Positions 6,295 to 8,475 of a stretch of 8,475 bases of DNA are shown here, piece by piece. Below the pieces are notes generated by a model. The model did no database searches and was not told the origin of the DNA. It saw only the letters and a program-made list of their open reading frames with translations. The stretch's first letter is position 1; every line of letters begins with the position of its first letter. A program made the position numbers and the translations under genes. Source of the DNA: Methanobacteriota archaeon (GTDB lineage: Archaea; Thermoplasmatota; Poseidoniia; Poseidoniales; Poseidoniaceae); NCBI GenBank assembly GCA_029979405.1, contig JAPOHM010000054.1, positions 1-8,475 on the forward strand. The letters run 5' to 3'.

Positions 6295-6314
6295 CGGCCC
6301 CCTATAGGGGGCCG
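6295..6314. promoter_or_regulatory. Perfect 20-bp palindrome in the divergent intergenic region (candidate operator)
   Basis: CGGCCCCCTATAGGGGGCCG is fully self-complementary over 20 bases. Its axis (between 6304 and 6305) is the midpoint of the 123-bp gap separating the divergent starts at 6242 and 6366, leaving 52 and 51 bases on either side. It is much more GC-rich than its surroundings. A dimeric regulator serving both genes is the simplest reading. A hairpin in RNA or a cruciform with a TATA loop is another. CATTTTTTGA follows at 6321-6330 on the plus strand, so a terminator for read-through plus-strand transcripts is a further possibility. Confidence 0.55.
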
Positions 6315-6365
6315 ATTCAGCATTTTTTGACAATAGTAATGTAGGTTATGATTTATCAGCGTAAC

Positions 6366-8475
6366 ATGGGTCGCAAAAAATCTCAACTTACGATTGCGGT
6401 TTTGGTCGTTTTTTTGGCCCAACTGATGTCCCCATTATTAACCGATTTCGAAACCCCAAATTTGGAAACTGAAAGTGAAAAATCAAACGCAGTAGGCTTT
6501 TCTTCCGGTTCGGGCCACGAACTGGCTGGAGATTCATTATCCATTGATGGCAAAAACTGGAATGTTCGAGGAGAATCAATTTTGGATTACTGGGAACTCA
6601 CCACGAGAGGAATCAATGTTAACAAACCGGTTGATTTCTATGTTACAGAGGAAGGAACAGGTTTTGGATGTTCGATTAATGCTTCAGATATCAGACTACA
6701 CACCCTCCACATAAACGGTACTTTTGATACGATAATGGTAGAAACATTATCTTCAGGCCAGACTGCTGACGAATGTGCGTTATCAGTCGCAGAAAATGAA
6801 AGAATTCAGATTGTGTACAATGTTGAGGACGATTTACGACTTGCGAGATTAGCGGAAAAAAATGCGATATATCAACAAAGAACTTGGCACATTAGGACCA
6901 TCGTTGAAGATATCTTTTCTTCAGGCTTGAAGTTAGAATTTGATTCAGAACATAAAACGCACATCATGTTCAAAGACGTTGATAATTCACTGAGGCATCT
7001 TTATTTCAACAAAGCATTTTGGAATCATACCGTGCTTGACATCGGTCCAATTGGTTCTGATATCGAGTTCAAAATAGACGAAAATGACTGGTTCCACGTA
7101 GTCTACACTCAAACAGCAGAAGGGGAACTTAGGCTTGTGAAGTATAACTCAACAGATGAAGTAAGACAAGTTCTTGCAAGAAGTTCTACAATCGATGAAG
7201 CTATTGGAATGGATTTAGATTCGAATAACATTGAGCAGATTGTCTATTCAAATTCGGATGGAACTGGAAACAACTCTATTTCGCTACTGAGAAGTTTAGC
7301 AGGAAAAGATACGGGAAGGTTAGAACCATCTCCTAAATATCAGATTCAATATGACGATGATTCACCTGAAGGAATTGTTGTTTCAGGTGATTTCAACAAC
7401 GATGGGAAGTCAGACATCGCATATTCAGACCCAGAAGGTAATGGTACAATTTCGATTCACTATGGTTCATCAGCGGGAGTTGGCGAGTTCCCTGACAAAG
7501 TATTGGTTGGCCAATATTCCAATTCAGGCCTTGGAACAGGTCTAGCCGCCGGAGACTTCAACTGTGATGGTATAGATGATTTAGCATCCAGCGAGCCAGG
7601 AAACTCAGCCAACAACTCAGGTCATGTTTCAATTAGACTCGGTTCATCAGCAGGTGTAGAATCAGCGGAATGGTGGGCGATTAACGGATCTCAGGATAAC
7701 GACAGCCTTGGTTGGTCCTTGACCTCTCTAGGAGATGTAGAATCAGATGGTTGTGTAGACCTTGCCATAGTTTCATCCAGAGTCGTTTACACTCACCCTA
7801 CAACACCCTCCCTTTCCCAAACAGGTTTAGTTATGATTTTCAAAGGAAATAGCACTGCTATGGTTCACTCCTCTAACTTAACACAATCAGATTATGGGCC
7901 AATGTTTGGACGTCAAATTGCAGCAGGAGGCGACATCAATGGAGACGGCTATCTTGACATTGCTATTTCCAACACTGGGACTGAATCTTCTCCGACTGGT
8001 TACTCCAGCGTTGAATTCTTCCACGGAGATGCAAATGGAATCAATACTTCAGTTGTCAATACCCATTCAGTAGCTACTCAAGGTAGGTTATATGGCGTAT
8101 CAATGGCGTTTGTCGGCGACATTCAGGGCGATGGATTTGACGATATTGTGGTAAGTGAATTATTTGCAGACACAGGCCTTTACCATTCAGGCAAAGTCCA
8201 CATGTGGTCTGGTTCAGTAACTGGAGCCGCGACAAGCTGGTCGACTAAAGGGACATTCTCAAACGCGTTATTGGGTGCGAATATTGCTCCTGCTGGAGAC
8301 ATTAATGAGGACGGATACGATGACTTCATGCTGGTCTCTCCAACCAGTACTAAAGCAGGAAAGATCGATTTATATCTCGGTTCGAGTAATGGGCCAAGAA
8401 CCGATGTACAAGTTGTGGCTCAGGGTCTAGCACAACAATATGTGGGTATCAACATTCTTTCAGGAATCGATGTAG
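6366..8475 (+). CDS. Exported FG-GAP repeat (integrin-alpha-like beta-propeller) protein, truncated at right edge
   Basis: The frame from ATG 6366 stays open for 703 codons and runs off the window. Residues 1-25 form a signal peptide or signal anchor (GRKK then a hydrophobic segment ending 'SPLLTD'). Residues about 45-180 form an unrecognised domain with Cys in 'GFGCSIN' and 'ADECALSV'. Residues about 186-312 hold three propeller-blade-like units: 'LKLEFDSEHKTHIMFKD', 'IEFKIDENDWFHVVYTQ' and 'IGMDLDSNNIEQIVYSN'. Six FG-GAP calcium loops then follow at residues 341 (GDFNNDGKSD), 396 (GDFNCDGIDD), 456 (GDVESDGCVD), 522 (GDINGDGYLD), 584 (GDIQGDGFDD) and 644 (GDINEDGYDD). Their 55-66 residue spacing matches a seven-bladed propeller, and a further blade begins at the edge. 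Sequons are frequent. The likely role is surface adhesion or ligand binding. The region before the ATG lacks a Shine-Dalgarno site. Confidence 0.88.
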   Translation, partial: MGRKKSQLTIAVLVVFLAQLMSPLLTDFETPNLETESEKSNAVGFSSGSGHELAGDSLSIDGKNWNVRGESILDYWELTTRGINVNKPVDFYVTEEGTGFGCSINASDIRLHTLHINGTFDTIMVETLSSGQTADECALSVAENERIQIVYNVEDDLRLARLAEKNAIYQQRTWHIRTIVEDIFSSGLKLEFDSEHKTHIMFKDVDNSLRHLYFNKAFWNHTVLDIGPIGSDIEFKIDENDWFHVVYTQTAEGELRLVKYNSTDEVRQVLARSSTIDEAIGMDLDSNNIEQIVYSNSDGTGNNSISLLRSLAGKDTGRLEPSPKYQIQYDDDSPEGIVVSGDFNNDGKSDIAYSDPEGNGTISIHYGSSAGVGEFPDKVLVGQYSNSGLGTGLAAGDFNCDGIDDLASSEPGNSANNSGHVSIRLGSSAGVESAEWWAINGSQDNDSLGWSLTSLGDVESDGCVDLAIVSSRVVYTHPTTPSLSQTGLVMIFKGNSTAMVHSSNLTQSDYGPMFGRQIAAGGDINGDGYLDIAISNTGTESSPTGYSSVEFFHGDANGINTSVVNTHSVATQGRLYGVSMAFVGDIQGDGFDDIVVSELFADTGLYHSGKVHMWSGSVTGAATSWSTKGTFSNALLGANIAPAGDINEDGYDDFMLVSPTSTKAGKIDLYLGSSNGPRTDVQVVAQGLAQQYVGINILSGIDV
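7386..8324 (+). repeat. Six FG-GAP calcium-binding repeats
   Basis: GD(F/I/V)xxDGxxD loops occur with GD codons at 7386, 7551, 7731, 7929, 8115 and 8295. Each is followed by a short hydrophobic strand (DIAYSD, DLASSE, DLAIVS, DIAISN, DIVVSE, DFMLVS) and later by a 'G...I..GSS.G' hairpin. This is the integrin-alpha N-terminal blade pattern, and the Asp-rich loops are expected to bind calcium. Confidence 0.9.

Noticed and set aside
6085..6330. Plus-strand open frame across the kinase start and the intergenic region
   Set aside because: It is antisense to the conserved N-terminal motifs of the kinase, has no ribosome site and no recognisable protein features.
6388..6579. Short minus-strand open frame opposite the start of the FG-GAP gene
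   Set aside because: The plus strand here encodes a convincing signal peptide and the start of a frame open for 703 codons; the minus frame shows nothing protein-like.

Overview
The window most resembles a planktonic marine archaeon of the Marine Group II / Poseidoniales type, although taxonomy cannot be proven from sequence alone. The reasons are moderately AT-rich DNA and several large secreted proteins built from calcium-binding DxDxDG repeats with C-terminal membrane anchors. Genes that follow a gap lack a Shine-Dalgarno site, while genes inside the cluster have a good one and use TTG or GTG starts. Asn-X-Ser/Thr sequons are also frequent in the exported proteins. A bacterial origin is less likely but not excluded.

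Layout. Bases 1-1092 hold the 3' part of a GT-B fold glycosyltransferase (family GT4), cut by the left edge. After 38 bases comes a run of three same-strand genes that touch or overlap. The first (1131-3581) encodes an 816-residue exported protein with a PPC-like domain, a long thrombospondin type 3-like repeat array and a C-terminal transmembrane helix. The second (3565-4827) encodes an exported protein with two related Ig-like modules, a transmembrane helix and a Trp-rich cytoplasmic tail. The third (4829-5689) encodes an N-terminally anchored protein of the DUF4105 / Lnb N-terminal periplasmic domain family. A thiamine pyrophosphokinase gene lies on the minus strand (6242-5664); its 3' end overlaps that of the DUF4105 gene by 26 bp. 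Diverging from it is a large exported FG-GAP repeat protein (6366 to beyond 8475), cut by the right edge and open for 703 codons.

How they may work together. Genes two to four look like one translationally linked cell-surface unit: two type-I-like membrane proteins with extracellular domains and one membrane-anchored DUF4105 protein with conserved His and Cys that could act on surface material. The glycosyltransferase upstream may modify surface glycans or glycoproteins. Both ideas are inference from gene order. The kinase is a housekeeping cofactor gene.

The most striking non-coding element is a perfect 20-bp GC-rich palindrome at 6295-6314. It lies at the exact midpoint of the 123-bp gap between the divergent kinase and FG-GAP genes. 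There is no stretch over 300 bases without a gene. I saw no tRNA, rRNA, CRISPR array, transposase or insertion sequence.
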